This document shows positions 10,561 through 22,760 of a stretch of 64,000 nt of DNA, piece by piece. The notes under the pieces were generated by a model. It saw only the letters and a list, made by a program, of their open reading frames with translations, was not told the DNA's origin and did no database searches. The stretch's first letter is position 1; each line of letters starts with the position of its first letter. Made by a program: the position numbers and the translations under genes. The stretch comes from Orobanche coerulescens (taxonomy: Eukaryota; Streptophyta; Magnoliopsida; Lamiales; Orobanchaceae), in assembly GCA_033398695.1 (NCBI GenBank), contig CM065809.1, positions 178,364,501-178,428,500 on the forward strand. The letters are read 5' to 3'.

Positions 10561-11360
10561 CGGTATCTAATCCGGGATGGGTCCCATCGAGGCCACGGAG
10601 GTGATTTGAGTATTTGATTGGATATCTCTGAACTCCGATTGTATGAATCATGGATTCCTGTTATATTGGTGATTGTGGTTCAGCCTTTGAGGCTTGTTTG
10701 AGAATTGAAGCGTCTTCATGATTTTGCAATAAAACCCTTTTGAAAATGAGAACCACAAATCTTTTCATGATTTTACACTGAGACCCCCGATGTCCTCAAT
10801 AATTCTTTCTAATGTGTTTTGAAGTTATCTTTATGATCCTCCCTAATGGGAACCATTTTCGAAAAGACTTTAGGCTCGGGGATCGTGTTACTACATTGTC
10901 GAAAGGTTATTTTCATAACGGTTGTATTCTTGATGTATAACTTTATAGCTTGGTGACTTGCTAGCGATTCCATCGTTAACCCCTCATTGGAGATTTTGTT
11001 AATTATTCCAGGTGTTCTGATTGGAGAGAGAGCAACCACAGGATCGGCTCGGAGGATGATGTAAATCAACGATACTAGTCACCATTGTAGTCGGTTGTCA
11101 GTCAGTGATCGGTTGGTTTGAGTTTTCCTTGTCATCCTTGAGAGGATGGACATTTTATGTATTATGTGATCGAGTTGTATTTTGGTTTATCAGATGTACG
11201 GATATGTTGTGTTTTGAGAGACCTAATCGGTCTACGGTTTTATATTTGGTCGAGTTGACCACATGTGGGTTTTGTTTTGTAGTCTCCTACCTAGTAGCTC
11301 CTTGCGGAAAGGGGTCTACGGTGTGTAATATCCCTGAGTGGATTGAGGGTGTTACATAAA

Positions 11361-11372
11361 TAGTATCGGAGC
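11361..11372 (+). other. Primer-binding site of element A
   Basis: TAGTATCGGAGC follows the LTR end by four bases. It matches the initiator-Met tRNA site TGGTATCAGAGC with two changes and equals the sites of C and F in layout. Confidence 0.75.
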
Positions 11373-13351
11373 TTAGGTTTGCGAAAACCTAGGCAGTTGG
11401 GTCTAATTGGGTCTTGTCGAGTCATGTCTTGTCGTGTCACCCGGGTGAGCAATTGTGAACAAGTGTGATCGTGGTGATCCGTTGTGATTCGTTGCGATTA
11501 GTATCGTGGTGCAGCCATCATCTCCGGATGACCTGTGGACGTAAGTCTCCTTCTTGATGCGAGGTATCTGTATTTCATGATTCCATATGTGCGAATTAAT
11601 TGTGGTGCGTAATTTTATTTGCACGGTGTTGTGTAATGGAGTTGTATTCGATACTTGTGACACACCGTCGGTGAGAAACTCAGATGGATGGTTTTGTTGT
11701 ATGTTTAAACTTGATGCACACGAATGTATTTTCGAACGGCATTTTATCCGCTGCGTGAGTTCTTTCAAAATGACTTTCGGTATTTTGCAAGCTGAGTTTT
11801 ATTTCGTAAAACCGATTTTCTAAATCGAGTTTTGGCATTTTGGCCTTGAACGTTTTATGATATTTTGACAAATGATTTTGTGTGTTTTGGAAAATACTAC
11901 CGTCATCGGCCTTTTGGCATATTTTTGAACGTATTTGAAAATGTTTCAAGCCTGGTGGGTTTCGGCGTGGAACCCACGGCGTGTAATATTCCCGGGATGA
12001 ACTGGGGGTGTTACACGAGATGTATTTGGTTGAATTTGTGATTTTGTTTGCCGTTTGGGCATGCTGTTTTAAGTTCGACTATTTTTGTTTGGACTGTCGT
12101 AATTATACCGCTGCGGGTAGGTTTGAGAACGTGTTTCTGAAGGACCTTAAGGGTCGGAGCGTTTTTGTGAAAGTCGATTTTGAAAATATTTTGATGGTGC
12201 GATTAAACAGCAGCCTGTATGGATTTTGAAATCGGTTGGGTTTTGACAAGTTAATCCTTTATTTTCAAATGACACCATCAGACGGTATTTGAAAAAATAT
12301 ATTTTAATGTATTTCGGGCACTGCAAAATATTACCGTCATCTTCGGTTTTGATCAAAATAATTTTGGAAAATTTTTGTTTTGCCAACGACTTTGGGTTTC
12401 GAAATTTTAAACATTGTGTGTTTGTTATGCTGTTATGTCCGTCGAAATTTTTTTACAGTACTTCCTAAGTGTCGAGATACATTGTTAGGAGTCGATCATT
12501 AACCTTCGGAGCCGTTTTGAGACTGTTGAGTTGATTCTTTCCATCTTACAGTTAGTTGTTACGACTTTAAGCTTCTGACTGTCGCTGCAGTACCTTTGTT
12601 GTTACAATTATATCGGTGCTCATTATCTGTCGTTTAATCCCTGTCGACCTAGTCATATGGTCCATCTGTGACGATTGTGAACTCTAACTGCGGTATCAGT
12701 ATTGCACTTAGTTGCTTATTCTGTGTGGATATTATTGACGTATTACAAATTGCACCGTTCTTGTTAGTGAGTTATGGGTGTACGCCCAGATGTTATGATT
12801 TCGTAGTTCGGTTTAATTGTATTATTCTTTGACGTTATCCGGATGTGGCAATTGATTTGTAGCAATGATGATATATATTGATAAGGTCATTTTGACGACA
12901 CCGTTTATCGAGTAGATTGATGTTTCAAAATGTTTTGCAAATGATTTTCGAAACGAAACAGATATGATAATGGGTTCATAGTTTTGATCAAATGATCGAG
13001 GTATTAAAAAAATTTCTTTTCAAAAATTCACTTCAGCAAATTTTTCAAATTCAGGAATTTTAAAATGCTATCATTTGGACAAGTACCTCGGAAAATTTTG
13101 TTTTTAAAATATTACCCATATTCGACCACGATGATGTGTATGTGGTTTTGACCGTGAATGCTTTGATAAGGGTCACACGTTTCTATTGATGTAGCCAAGT
13201 GAATGACTATTAAATTTGAACTCTGTCGTTGCAGTGATAGTCGTGTATTCGTGTTATGACTCAGAATGAGTATTTTATTGTGTTAGTGTTGTTTGCCCTA
13301 TATTGATTATGTGGTGTTTGTTTTGTCGTTCTGAACGATTGTCCGTTCAGT
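11373..13351 (+). other. Long leader of element A, with an embedded foreign LTR end
   Basis: About 2 kb between primer site and gag holds no credible gene. Bases about 11715-12015 resemble the last 300 bases of the F-type LTR (59715-60008): shared text includes GCGTGAGT, TTGGCATTTTGGCC-like runs, ACTACCGTC and a terminal CTGGGGGTGTTACA. After 12016 the sequence is unrelated to that LTR. It may be a fragment of a related LTR or a duplicated end. Confidence 0.5.
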
Positions 13352-13889
13352 ATGCCGAGAGGTCGGGGTCGTGGTAATCAGTCGCGTGATCAAGACCATG
13401 CTACCGGTAATGGCATTAGTATTGGTGTTGCTACTATACTCCAGCAGGTGGCAGATCAGATGACTCATTTGGCTCAGGCAGTTCAGCATAGCAATGCCGC
13501 GAATGAGGATGTCGGGTCGACTCAGTGGCTTAGAGAAGTGGTTCGTATGCGTCCTCCTCGCTTTGTGGGCGCGGGTGATACTTTGGGCTGGGATGGTTGG
13601 CTTTTCCAATTGGAGAAGATATTCAAGGCGGTTGGTTGTCCCGAGGAGCGGAGGATTTCTATCGCTCAGTTCCTTCTCGTTAATGATGCCGCTAACTGGT
13701 GGGAGGCCGTTGAGCCTCAGGATCATGTTGTTACTTGGGAAGAGTTCAAGAAGTTGATGGAAGCGGAGTTCTGCCCGAAGCCGATCCGAGAGAAGAGGAT
13801 CCGTTATCTTTACCTAGCCGAGCCGCAGGATATACCCGTGTCGCAGGCTATTATCGACTATAGTCGACAGCTCGCTTACGTGAAGAGGC
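13352..13889 (+). pseudogene. gag: Element A gag, truncated by the deletion that fused it to the 3' LTR
   Basis: The frame starts at an ATG (MPRGRGRGNQSR), a basic start also seen in the gag of C (MERARRGRGGRGRG). It includes a glutamine/methionine-rich stretch and the retrotransposon Gag core: RPPRFVGAGD, GWLFQLEKIFKAVGCPEE, ANWWEAVEPQD and TWEEFKKLMEAEFCPK. These fit a short Tekay/Del-type Gag. True gag sequence ends near codon 179. The open frame continues to 14011, but from 13890 it translates LTR sequence, so the last 40 residues are artificial. Zinc knuckles, protease and everything downstream are absent. Confidence 0.8.
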
Positions 13890-15881
13890 AGGCCTTGCCG
13901 GTTACGGCCGTAACACCCATTCGTTTTTCGGGACAGTGGGGCCTGGGACCCGATTACGGCCATAAGAACCTTCCGAGTACGACCGTAAGGACCTGCCGGT
14001 TATGGCCGTAACAAACGCGCCTATAAATGGCATGGGCAACAGGTCCTTGGCCATTTCCTGCATTCTTTCTTCTCTTCTCACGGCTGCCGATCGAGGGAGA
14101 TGAAAACGTCGATTCTTGTTCATTTCCACTCAATTCCAGGGTGTTTTGGAAGGCCCTTGTCGATTATAACAACATCAAATCCTTGTTCTTCGTCGGATCG
14201 AGGTAATTTCTTGAAATCTCTAAGGGTTTACTTTCGGGATTTCTTCTTGATCTTCGTTGTTCGTCTGATTTTGATGAATCAGTTGATGTTATTGTGCATT
14301 ATTAATCGTGTTCTATGGGTTGTATATCCGTATTTCGAATTTGTTCAACTCGATTGATGATTCGAGTGTTTTTGGGAGTTATCGAATGTTGAATGTTCGA
14401 TTAAATGTCCCAATGAGTTCCCATCGATGGTGTGATAGGATTTTCGTTGTTTTTGGCCTGGATTTTCATTGTGATCGTATCTTCGTTGTGTTTTCCGTAG
14501 GATTATAGGTGTACGAGGATTTCGGTCGAGCTTCCCCATTGTTTCGCGTGCTTTGGACTTGAGGCGAGTATCTCGTCTATAATCTTTATACTTTGAGAAT
14601 GTGTCGTGTCGTGAATTTAACGTGGACTTGATAGTGATTAAACGTTTAATCGTAACTTACTTTTAAAGGAATATGTGATTCTATGAAATTAAATACGAAC
14701 ATAACTTGAATTTCTTGAAGAATGATAACCACCATTTCATATTGTATTGTGTTCGAGGCGGATATTTAGAAGTGAGTAGTTATCCGAGGAATTGTGGAAT
14801 GTTTGTATTGTCCGCTTGCTAGTATGTTTCATGAATGATGGTGTGACGTAAATGTTATACCTTTTGAAACTGTTTGTTGCATTAACTTATGATTTTACGT
14901 GTTTGTGGTTGTGGCGAATGTTATACCCTTGTTGTTGTGAAATTGGTGAATTGAGATATTGACCGGGTAGGGACCCGTGAGGCCCCCGGCGGCGCGTACT
15001 TGCAAGTACGGCCGGATGATATGATTTGACCATAAGGTTATCGAATCGGGTAGGTCTGGAGAGGGCTTTGAGAATCGTCACTTGCGAGTGCGATGTCACG
15101 ATAATTTGTGGGTGTGTTTGAATGATGATTAATCGGGTAGGGACCCGTGAGGCCTCCGACGGCGTGTACTTGCGAGTACGGCTAGTTTATATGATTTGAC
15201 CATAAGTTTATCTAATCGGGTAGGTCCGGAGAGGGCTCCAAGAATCGTTACTTACGAGTAAGATGTCAAGATAACTTATGGATGGGTTGAGCTTGTTTTT
15301 TGGTATCTAATCCGGGATGGGTCCCATCGAGGCCACAGAGGTGATTTGAGTATTTGATTGGATATCTCTGAACTGTGATTGTATGAATCTTGGATTCCGG
15401 TTACATTGGTGATTGTGGTTCAGCCTTTGAGGCTTGTTTGAGAATTGAAGCGTCTTCATGATTTTCAAAGAAAACCCTTTTGAAAATGAGAACCACAAAT
15501 CTTTTCATTTTACACTGAGACCCCCGATGTCCTCAATAATTCTTTCTAATGTATTTTGAAGTTATCTTTATGATCCTCCCTAATGGGAACCATTTTCGAA
15601 AAGACTTTAGACTCGGGGATCGTGTTACTACCTTGTCGAAAGGTTATTTTCATAATGGTTGTATTCTTGATGTATAACTTTATAGATTGGTTACTTGCTA
15701 GCGATTCCATCGCTAACCCCTCGTTGGGGATTTTGTTTATTATTCCAGGTGTTCTGATTGGAGAGGGAGCAACCATAGGATCGGCTCGAAGGATGATGTA
15801 AAGCAGCGATACTAGTCACCGTTGGAGGCGGTTGTCCGTCAGTGATCGGTCGGTTTGAGTTTTCCTTGTCATCTTTGAGGG
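13890..15881 (+). repeat. Element A 3' LTR, first segment (5' end deleted)
   Basis: Base 13890 corresponds to base 9131 of the 5' LTR, and similarity then runs in parallel until element B enters at 15882. It carries the array remnant (about 13902, 13955, 13977, 13999), TATA box and two 170-bp units. Differences from the 5' LTR are scattered and more numerous than between the LTRs of B or C. Confidence 0.9.
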
Positions 15882-15987
15882 TGTTGTGCAGCGATTAATA
15901 CGCCTCGATAGGCGATCGGCATCACGATCAGAGAAGCCGACCATGGAAGACATACTCTGGACAAACTCCTAGAGTTCGGCACAATAC

Positions 15988-16070
15988 GGCGACCGTCTTT
16001 TGGTACTTAGTGATCGTCTTTTGATATCTGACGATCGTCTTTAATGAGCGAACCAGAGGCGATCGTCTCG
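15988..16070. repeat. GGCGATCGTC repeat array in element B LTR
   Basis: GACCG/GATCG cores followed by TC lie at 15991, 16012, 16033 and 16061, with steps of 21, 21 and 28 bases. The core CGATCG is palindromic. The 3' LTR keeps the same four (from about 38035). Unlike the other arrays it lies about 340 bases before the TATA box. Confidence 0.65.
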
Positions 16071-16411
16071 TGCCACGTATGGATCTAGCATCCGTCAAAG
16101 TCGTCGAAGACCAAATCTTGGACGGTGGCCCACGTGCGGATCTTCAAAAGATACCGACAGATAGGACCTTTGACCCCAGCCTGTCACCTACCACACCTAC
16201 CGACAAGGCCGCCGAAAGGTACAAAGTGGGTCCTCCCCGGACAGCTGCCCAGGACGCGTGCTGGCCTCCCATTGGCTCGCACAGCTGGCTCCAGCAGCGG
16301 CCCCAGACTTTAAGGGAACAGTCCCACGTGACGGGACGATCGGCCACCTTATTATAATATATAAAACGGCGGTCGCCCGCGATCGCCTGAGGAGTCCCAA
16401 CTACCTTGTCC

Positions 16412-16423
16412 CCTATAAATAGA
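16412..16423 (+). promoter_or_regulatory. TATA box of element B LTR
   Basis: CCTATAAATAGA, a strong plant TATA box, is conserved in the 3' LTR near 38453. Transcription would start about 30 bases downstream. Confidence 0.7.
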
Positions 16424-16845
16424 GAACTCACTGCAGCAGCCAAAGGGAGGCGAATTTACTACGAATTCAGTGCAAAATACACACAAAAGAGAGAATCAAA
16501 GACTCTTTTGGCAACCACTTATACATTCATAGTGATATTCATACACATTCATCATATATCCCAAGCAAGAACTCACAAATTTATCTATCTGGTTCTTCCG
16601 GCAATCTATGCGCTCTAAAGCCTAGATAACTAGAAGTCTTTACACTCCTTGTAATAGATTCTAACATTAATATTTGTACTCGACAGTATATTTATTAATA
16701 ACATCTCGCGAGAGCATTCAAGCCTGGGATTAACAACTCCGGCAAATCTTGTGTTATCTATTTTCTCACGGAAGTGTTCTCGTATTTGTTTGTTACTCGA
16801 TCATTCCAGCAATACTATCTCCGGATAATATTTTGGGTAACAACA

Positions 16846-16863
16846 ATTGGCGCTAGAGGAAGG
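16846..16863 (+). other. Primer-binding site of element B
   Basis: ATTGGCGCTAGAGGAAGG follows the LTR immediately and equals the site in D. The complementary tRNA was not identified. Confidence 0.7.
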
Positions 16864-16973
16864 GGATCTAAACCTTCATTTTTATTCCTACCGTCTTGAA
16901 GAACACTCACTGTTCTCCAGACATATACTTGAAGAAACACTCACTGTTCTTCAATAGAAAAGCCTTCAGAAAA

Positions 16974-18500
16974 ATGACATCTGCAACGACATCCAAGAGA
17001 GCCACCCTAAGATCTGCCGGAAACCTCATTCCGGCCCGGACCGAATCCCAGCCCAAGGCGGAAGGCGACCATGGCGACGCTAGGCTCTCACTCCCGCCCC
17101 CGAGGGACGATTCTAGCCTCTCACTCGATCAGTTCCAGACCACGGAACAGATTGAGGAGGCTATAGCCATCCTCAGGGAGCGACAGAAGGCCAATGACTC
17201 GCACACCATCACTCCGTCAACCATCCGCCGGGCAAGCAAACGGAAGCTCAAGGGGATCTATGTCGAAAAATCGACAGAAAGCCCCGAGCCACAGGGGAAG
17301 GCTCTCGTAAGGCGGGACGATTCCGTCTTCAGCCGCCTGGGGAGCGATCACTCATGGCGACCCGGGCACTCAGGCCCCAGCCGGGAGACATCGGTATCCG
17401 AATCCTTTACCAGGAGTTCGGCATATCCGACTCCCAGGAGACAGGCCAGTCAACGAGCCCCTGCTCGCCCGAGGAAGGAACCCACTGGCAGGGAGCTCGT
17501 CATTCACCACGGAGCTAGGGGATCGGTACACGATCGCCTTGGTACGCACTCTGAGAGCCAATCGGCGAGCAGTCAGGTGACGGCGATAGCCGCCATACAA
17601 CGCCAGCTCGACGAGATGAAGGCGCTCCTGGAAAATGGGGCAGGCGCAAGGAGATCGATCATTGGATCAAGCGAACCACTCACGACTCAGATCGAGCTCG
17701 CCCCAGTCCAACCGACGATCAATCCCCCACAAACACCTCTATATGAGGGGAGATCGGATCCGGAAACCCATTTGAGCAAATTCCGGATCTACATGACCGG
17801 ATGCGGAGCATCAGAAGCGACGAAGTGTCGAATGTTCCCGTTAACTCTGGGCGACCTCGCCCACAGGTGGTACATCTCACTACCACCTCGCTCAATAAAT
17901 AGCTTTGAGAAGCTGGCGAGCGACTTCACGTCGTACTTCGCCGCAAAAGTCGCTCGCCCTGAAGGCCCCCACCGCATGATGAAAATCAAGCAGGGGAAGG
18001 ACGAGTCAGACGAAGATTACATCGACCGGGTAGACGAGATAGTCCTCACCGGAGAGCCCATCAGCGACGAGCTCGCTCTCAACTCAGTCATGAGCGGATT
18101 CCATGGACGTTCGCCCATGTTCAGGCACCTCACAAAGGATATCCCCCCGACCTACTCGGTCTTCCGCGGCAAAGCCGCCGATTTCCTGGCCAGGCAGAGG
18201 ATGCTCTCACTCCGCTTAGACGAGGGACCGTCCGAAGAAGGAAAGGCGTCATCCCATGTCCAAAAGAAGGCGGTCGCCAAGCCCAGAAAGGCGGTCGCCA
18301 AACCGCCCGGCGATTTCAAAGCCTTCGAGGATGTAGAGGTCCACCTTCTCCACAACCTCAACTTATCTCCGGCCCACATCTTCAACGCAATCAAGGGTCG
18401 CGAGTGGCTTTCCAAACCAAAGCCGATAAGGGACCACGGTCATCTAGACCGTAGCAAATTCTGTGCCTATCATAAGAGTCCCGGCCACAACACGGCCTAA
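16974..18500 (+). pseudogene. gag: Element B gag
   Basis: I chose the ATG at 16974 (MTSATTSKRATLRSAG) because element D starts at the same residue; the open frame upstream has no ATG. Gag forms the particle that packages element RNA. The order is a basic, proline-rich N-terminus, a predicted helical segment near TAIAAIQRQLDEMKALLENG, a capsid core with HRWYISLPPRSINSFEKLAS and ARPEGPHRMMKIK, a KAVAKPRKAVAKPPGD linker repeat, and a CAYHKSPGHNT zinc-knuckle-like motif. A TAA at 18498-18500 falls where related elements have the residue before the last knuckle cysteine, so it is probably a nonsense mutation in a fused gag-pol frame. A shift follows. Confidence 0.8.
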
Positions 18501-20428
18501 TGCCGCGACCTCCTCGTGACTCGCGACTGTTTGAGGAAGGCAAACTGGACAATTTGATCACCAAGCCAGAACCTAGGACGGAGAGAGCCGGAGGGCGCGA
18601 GCGCCGACCAAACAAAAGAATTCCTCCCAATTCGGTCGCCAGAATCGAGCATGAGCCGGAATACTCTGATGAGTCGATCCCTCCGATCAACACAGGCGGT
18701 CGGATCAACATGCTTCAAGCAGGAGATGGAAACCTCGGGGGCCTTTCCCCGGTTACCACCATGTTAAACAGGAAGCGAAAGGCCGAGCTGAGGGCGTTCG
18801 CCGGGGTCCATACCGTGGTACCTCCGGAGCCGACCATCTCTAAAGACGCACTCATCACTTTCTCCAACAAAGACAGGGAGGGAGTGCAATGCCTTAAAGA
18901 GGACGCACTGGTGATCTCCGCCTGTATCCTTGGGAAGACGGTCGATCGCGTGCTGGTCGACAATGGGAGTTTCTGCAACATCATATTCAAATCCACCCTA
19001 GACCAACTCGGCAACTTAATCAAATTCATCAAGCCGTTCGACACCGTGCTCCAAGGGTTCGGCGACAACACAGTCCAAGCCTACGGGAGGATCAAGCTCT
19101 CCGTCGAGCTAATATGCTTTTATGATCCCAAGGTTAGGATTACTAGGAACCTAAATTTTGTAATCATAGATAGGACCAGCATCTATAATGGGTTCCTAGG
19201 TCGCCCCTTTTTAGAAACCTTTGAGGCGGTCGCTTCGTCTTTCTTTTACTGTATCAAATTCCCCACTGCCGATGGGACGGTCGGTACTGTAAAAGGAGAT
19301 CAGCTAATGGCAAAAAGATGTTTGAATTATTCCTATGTTGTTACTTCTTTCAATACTTCCCATACTATATGTAACATTGAAGCGATCGACGATCAACCCA
19401 TGGAGATCGACGAGCCGAGCACATCGTACCAACCCGACTCAGGGGACGCCATCTCTCATCAATTGACGGACGACATCGAGCCAAGGATCGGTTTCGAGCC
19501 AAGTCTCGACATCGATCCAAGGACCGAGTCCGGAGATCGCACCAAACGAGAGGCGACCGTCCCTGTCGAAGAGTTGGAAAGCATTACGATGGATCCGGTT
19601 CATCCAGAACGGGAAGTACAGATCGGCGCAAGCATTGACCACGAATTAAAGGGAGATCTGATCAACTTGCTACGAAGGAACATCGGAGTCTTTGCCTGGT
19701 CGCATCAAGATATGGTTGGCATAAGTCCCGAACACGCTTGCCATTATCTGAAGATCGACCGGGCAATGAAGCCTGTTCACCAGAAGCGTAGGAAGTTCGG
19801 TCCCGAAAAATACGCGGCGCTCGACATAGAAGTCCAGAAGTTACTCAACAACAAATTAATCGGAGTAGCCATAGACGAACCACAGTGGGTCGCCAACGCA
19901 GTGCTCGTCAAAAAGCCAACTGGCTCCTGGAGGTTATGCATTGACTTCACCGACCTCAACGCGTCATGTCCAAAAGATCACTTTCCGATGCCTCATATTG
20001 ATCACTTGGTCGATAGTACGGCAGGTTGCGAAATAATGTCATTTATGGATGCCTTCGCCGGGTATCATCAAATCCCAATGGCGGAGGAAGACATAAAACA
20101 CACATCTTTCCACACGGAAAAAGACATATACTTTTGGGTCCGAATGCCGTTCGGATTGAAAAACGCAAGGGCGACCTACCAGCGATTAGTCAACAGAATG
20201 TTCGCTAATCAGATCGGCAAGACCATGGAGGTCTACATTGACGATATCGTAGTCAAAAGCCTCAAGAAGGAAGATCACCTCAACGATCTCGCCGAGACGT
20301 TCGCCATCCTTGAGAAGTTTAACATGAAGCTGAACCCCAAGAAATGCAACTTCGGGGTGGGCTCCGGGAAATTCCTGGGGCACATCGTGAGCCAAAGGGG
20401 GATCGAGGCGAACCCCACCAAGATATAG
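18500..20428 (+). pseudogene. pol: Element B pol, protease and reverse transcriptase part
   Basis: This 642-codon frame overlaps the gag stop. It contains the aspartic protease motif VLVDNGSFCNI near 18955, typical of Tat elements (a variant of D-T/S-G), which would cleave the polyprotein. From about 19760 the reverse transcriptase follows: SWRLCIDFTDLNASCPKD, MSFMDAFAGYHQI, MPFGLKNARATYQRL and the catalytic YIDDIVVKS at 20233-20259, then KCNFGVGSGKFLGH. The enzyme would copy the RNA to DNA in the particle. The frame ends at a TAG (20426-20428) where the family has a glutamine or lysine codon; reading continues in frame behind it, so this is a nonsense mutation. Confidence 0.85.
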
Positions 20429-20945
20429 GCGATCCTTGACATGCAGGAACCGCGAAACATCAAGCAGGTGCAATGCCTCACAGGTTGTCTAGCCGCCCTC
20501 AACCGTTTCATATCACGGCTCGGCGATAAAAGCAAAGCCTTTCTTCGCAACCATCAAGAACAAGAAGTTCGCATGGACGAAGGAAAGCCAGATAGCGTTC
20601 GCCAAGATAAAGGAATATCTATCTAACCCCCAGATCCTGGCAAAGCCGATCCCCGGTGAAAAATTATTCCTTTACCTAGCAGCCTCGGAGGTCGCGCTGA
20701 GTGCCGTTCTGGTGCGAGCAGAGGGACAAGCCCACTTGCCGATCTACTATGTTAGCCAGGCGCTCCACGACGCTGAGACACGCTATACACCATTGGAGAA
20801 GATCGCATATGCCCTTGTCATGAGTGTTCGTAAGCTGAGGGCTTACTTCTTCGATCACCAAGTGGAAGTCCTAACAACTCTACCTCTAAGGCAAGTCCTA
20901 CACCGGCCGGACACCAACGGGCGACTCCTCAAGTGGTCGCTGTAG
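20429..20945 (+). pseudogene. pol: Element B pol, RNase H part
   Basis: After the TAG the frame continues with the reverse transcriptase connection (CLTGCLAALNRFISRLGDKS). A one-base shift near 20545 moves the reading to the frame of 20712. There LFLYLAASEVALSAVLVRAEG, IYYVSQALHDAETRYTPLE and VLTTLPLRQVLHRPD represent the degenerate RNase H of Tat elements, whose function is taken over by the second RNase H. A TAG at 20943-20945 stops the frame in front of ISQYGITYAPRTAIKGQALADF, the usual continuation. Confidence 0.8.
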
Positions 20946-22760
20946 ATCTCCCAATACGGTATCACTTACGCTCCTCGCACGGCGATCAAAGGCCAAGCTC
21001 TGGCTGACTTCATGGTGGAACTGACGTTCCCTCACAGTCCAACCCAGGTCGGCCGACCTGCTTGGAAGTTATATGTGGATGGCTCGGCGACCAATTCGAG
21101 AGCAGGGGCAGGGATTGTCCTCATCAGTCCCGACGGACAAAGTTTCACTAACGCAGTACGTTTCAGCTTTCGCGCGACCAACAATGAAGCCGAATACGAA
21201 GCCTTGGTAGGCGGGCTCGATCTGGCCCTCGCCCTAGATGTTCGTCGCCTCCATATCTTCATGGACTCCCTTTTGGTCGTGAACCAAGTTAAGGGAGAAT
21301 ATGAGGCGCGCGGCGAACAGATGGTCAAATACCAAGAGCTGGTCACCGAAATGTGCACAAAATTTGAAGAAGTGCTAATCGAACAAGTCCCGAGAGAGCA
21401 CAACTCCCAGGCCGATGCACTTTCCAAGCTAGCATCATCGGATGGGGCAGCCGATTTCTCCAATATACAAATCACAAAGTCAACAAGGCCGTCGATCGAC
21501 AGAAGCCTGGTTACCACGGTCGCCATCGCCGAGGAGAACTGGATGACTCCGTTCATCAAATACTTAAAGGACGGAACGGTCCCTGACGACCGTGTTAAAT
21601 CTCGCCAACTCCAGCTTCGTGCGACCAGATATACCCTATTGGACGACCGGATTTACAAGCGAGCCTTCAGCCTTCCCCTCCTCAAGTGTATTACACCGGA
21701 GGAAGGTCGGCTCGTTTTAGCTGAGATCCATGACGGGATTTGTGGAAACCATGCGGGCGGGCGAGCTCTCATCCATAAGACAACCAGACAAGGGTTTTTC
21801 TGGCCATCACTTCAGAAGGATGCGATCGCCTATGCCAGATCATGTCATAGGTGTTCGATAATGGGGCCCAACATTAAACTATCCCCCGAACAGCTCACCT
21901 CCATGTATAGCCCTTGGCCATTTGCGCAATGGGGCATCGACCTTATAGGTCCCTTGCCGACGGCTCCAGGGGGCTGTAAGTTCGCCATCGTAGGGGTCGA
22001 CTATTTCACCAAATGGGCTGAGGCCGAACCGCTCAACAAGATCGGCCAAGAGCAAGTGATCAAGTTTATATGGAGAAACGTCGTATGCCGATTCGGTCTG
22101 CCCCAGGCCATCATCTCCGACAACGGAAAGCAGTTCGACGGCTTAGAAGTCATGCAATTCTGTGAGAAATGGGGAATCAAAAGATTGTTTTCAGCACCCT
22201 ATCACCCTCAGACGAACGGACAGGTAGAGGCTGTGAATAAGATCATCAAACACACGATTAAAGCGCGACTCGAATCCAGGCAAGTATGATGGGCGAGCGA
22301 GCTCCCAGACGTTTTGTGGTCCTACCGAACGACGACCCGCAATTCAACCGGCGAAACCCCATTCGCCCTTGCCTTCGGAACAGAAGCGGTGATTCCTTCA
22401 GAGATCGCCGTCCTCAGCCATCGAACCGAACAGGAGATGACGACCGAAAACGATGTGGCCCGACGAATCGACCTAGACATGCTCGAAGAACGACGGTTGA
22501 CCTCAGAAATGAAGAACGCAATCCACAAAAGGAAAGCCGAGAAGTTCTTCAATTCAAAGGTCAAAGAAAGAAGGTTTCAAGTGGGTGATCTCGTCCTCAA
22601 GAAGATCTAAACCCACACAGACGTTTTCGGTCCGAACTGGGAGGGACCTTTCAGAGTATCCAGATGGCTAACTAAAGGAGCCTACGAACTGGAACATCCT
22701 GACGGTACTCCGGATCAATACCCCTGGAATGCCGTGCATCTGAAAAAATACTACCAGTGA
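20946..22760 (+). pseudogene. pol: Element B pol, second RNase H and integrase
   Basis: From about 21060 WKLYVDGSATNSRAGAGIVL, TNNEAEYEALVGGLDLAL and HNSQADALSKLAS form a second, archaeal-like RNase H, a feature that places B in the Tat clade. Integrase follows: the zinc-binding H-H-C-C region (HAGGRALIHKT, CHRCSIMG), then catalytic D, D and E in VGVDYFTKWAEAE, IISDNGKQFDG and HPQTNGQVEAVNK. The C-terminal part has TTTRNSTGETPFALAFGTEA and ends with WNAVHLKKYYQ and TGA at 22758-22760. In-frame nonsense codons lie at 22287-22289 and 22608-22610, so no complete integrase can be made. Confidence 0.85.

Larger units (their letters stand above)
8711..11356 (+). repeat. Element A 5' LTR
   Basis: This 2646-bp LTR starts TGTAATACCCGATA and ends GAGGGTGTTACA. 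It contains a palindrome array (9031-9273), a TATA box (9281) and a 170-bp tandem duplication (from 10221). Small open frames in it are repeated in the 3' LTR only because the LTR is duplicated. Confidence 0.9.
15882..16845 (+). repeat. Element B 5' LTR
   Basis: This 964-bp LTR reads TGTTGTGCAG...GTAACAACA. By eye it differs from the 3' LTR at a few per cent of positions, which makes B older than C. It contains a GATCG array and a TATA box. Confidence 0.95.

Noticed and set aside
10809..11069. Antisense ORF repeated at 15546-15776
   Set aside because: LTR duplication, frame not conserved at its start, no domain.
16896..16973. Upstream extension of gag of B
   Set aside because: The extension begins without ATG and is absent from the homologous gag of D; ATG at 16974 is the shared start.
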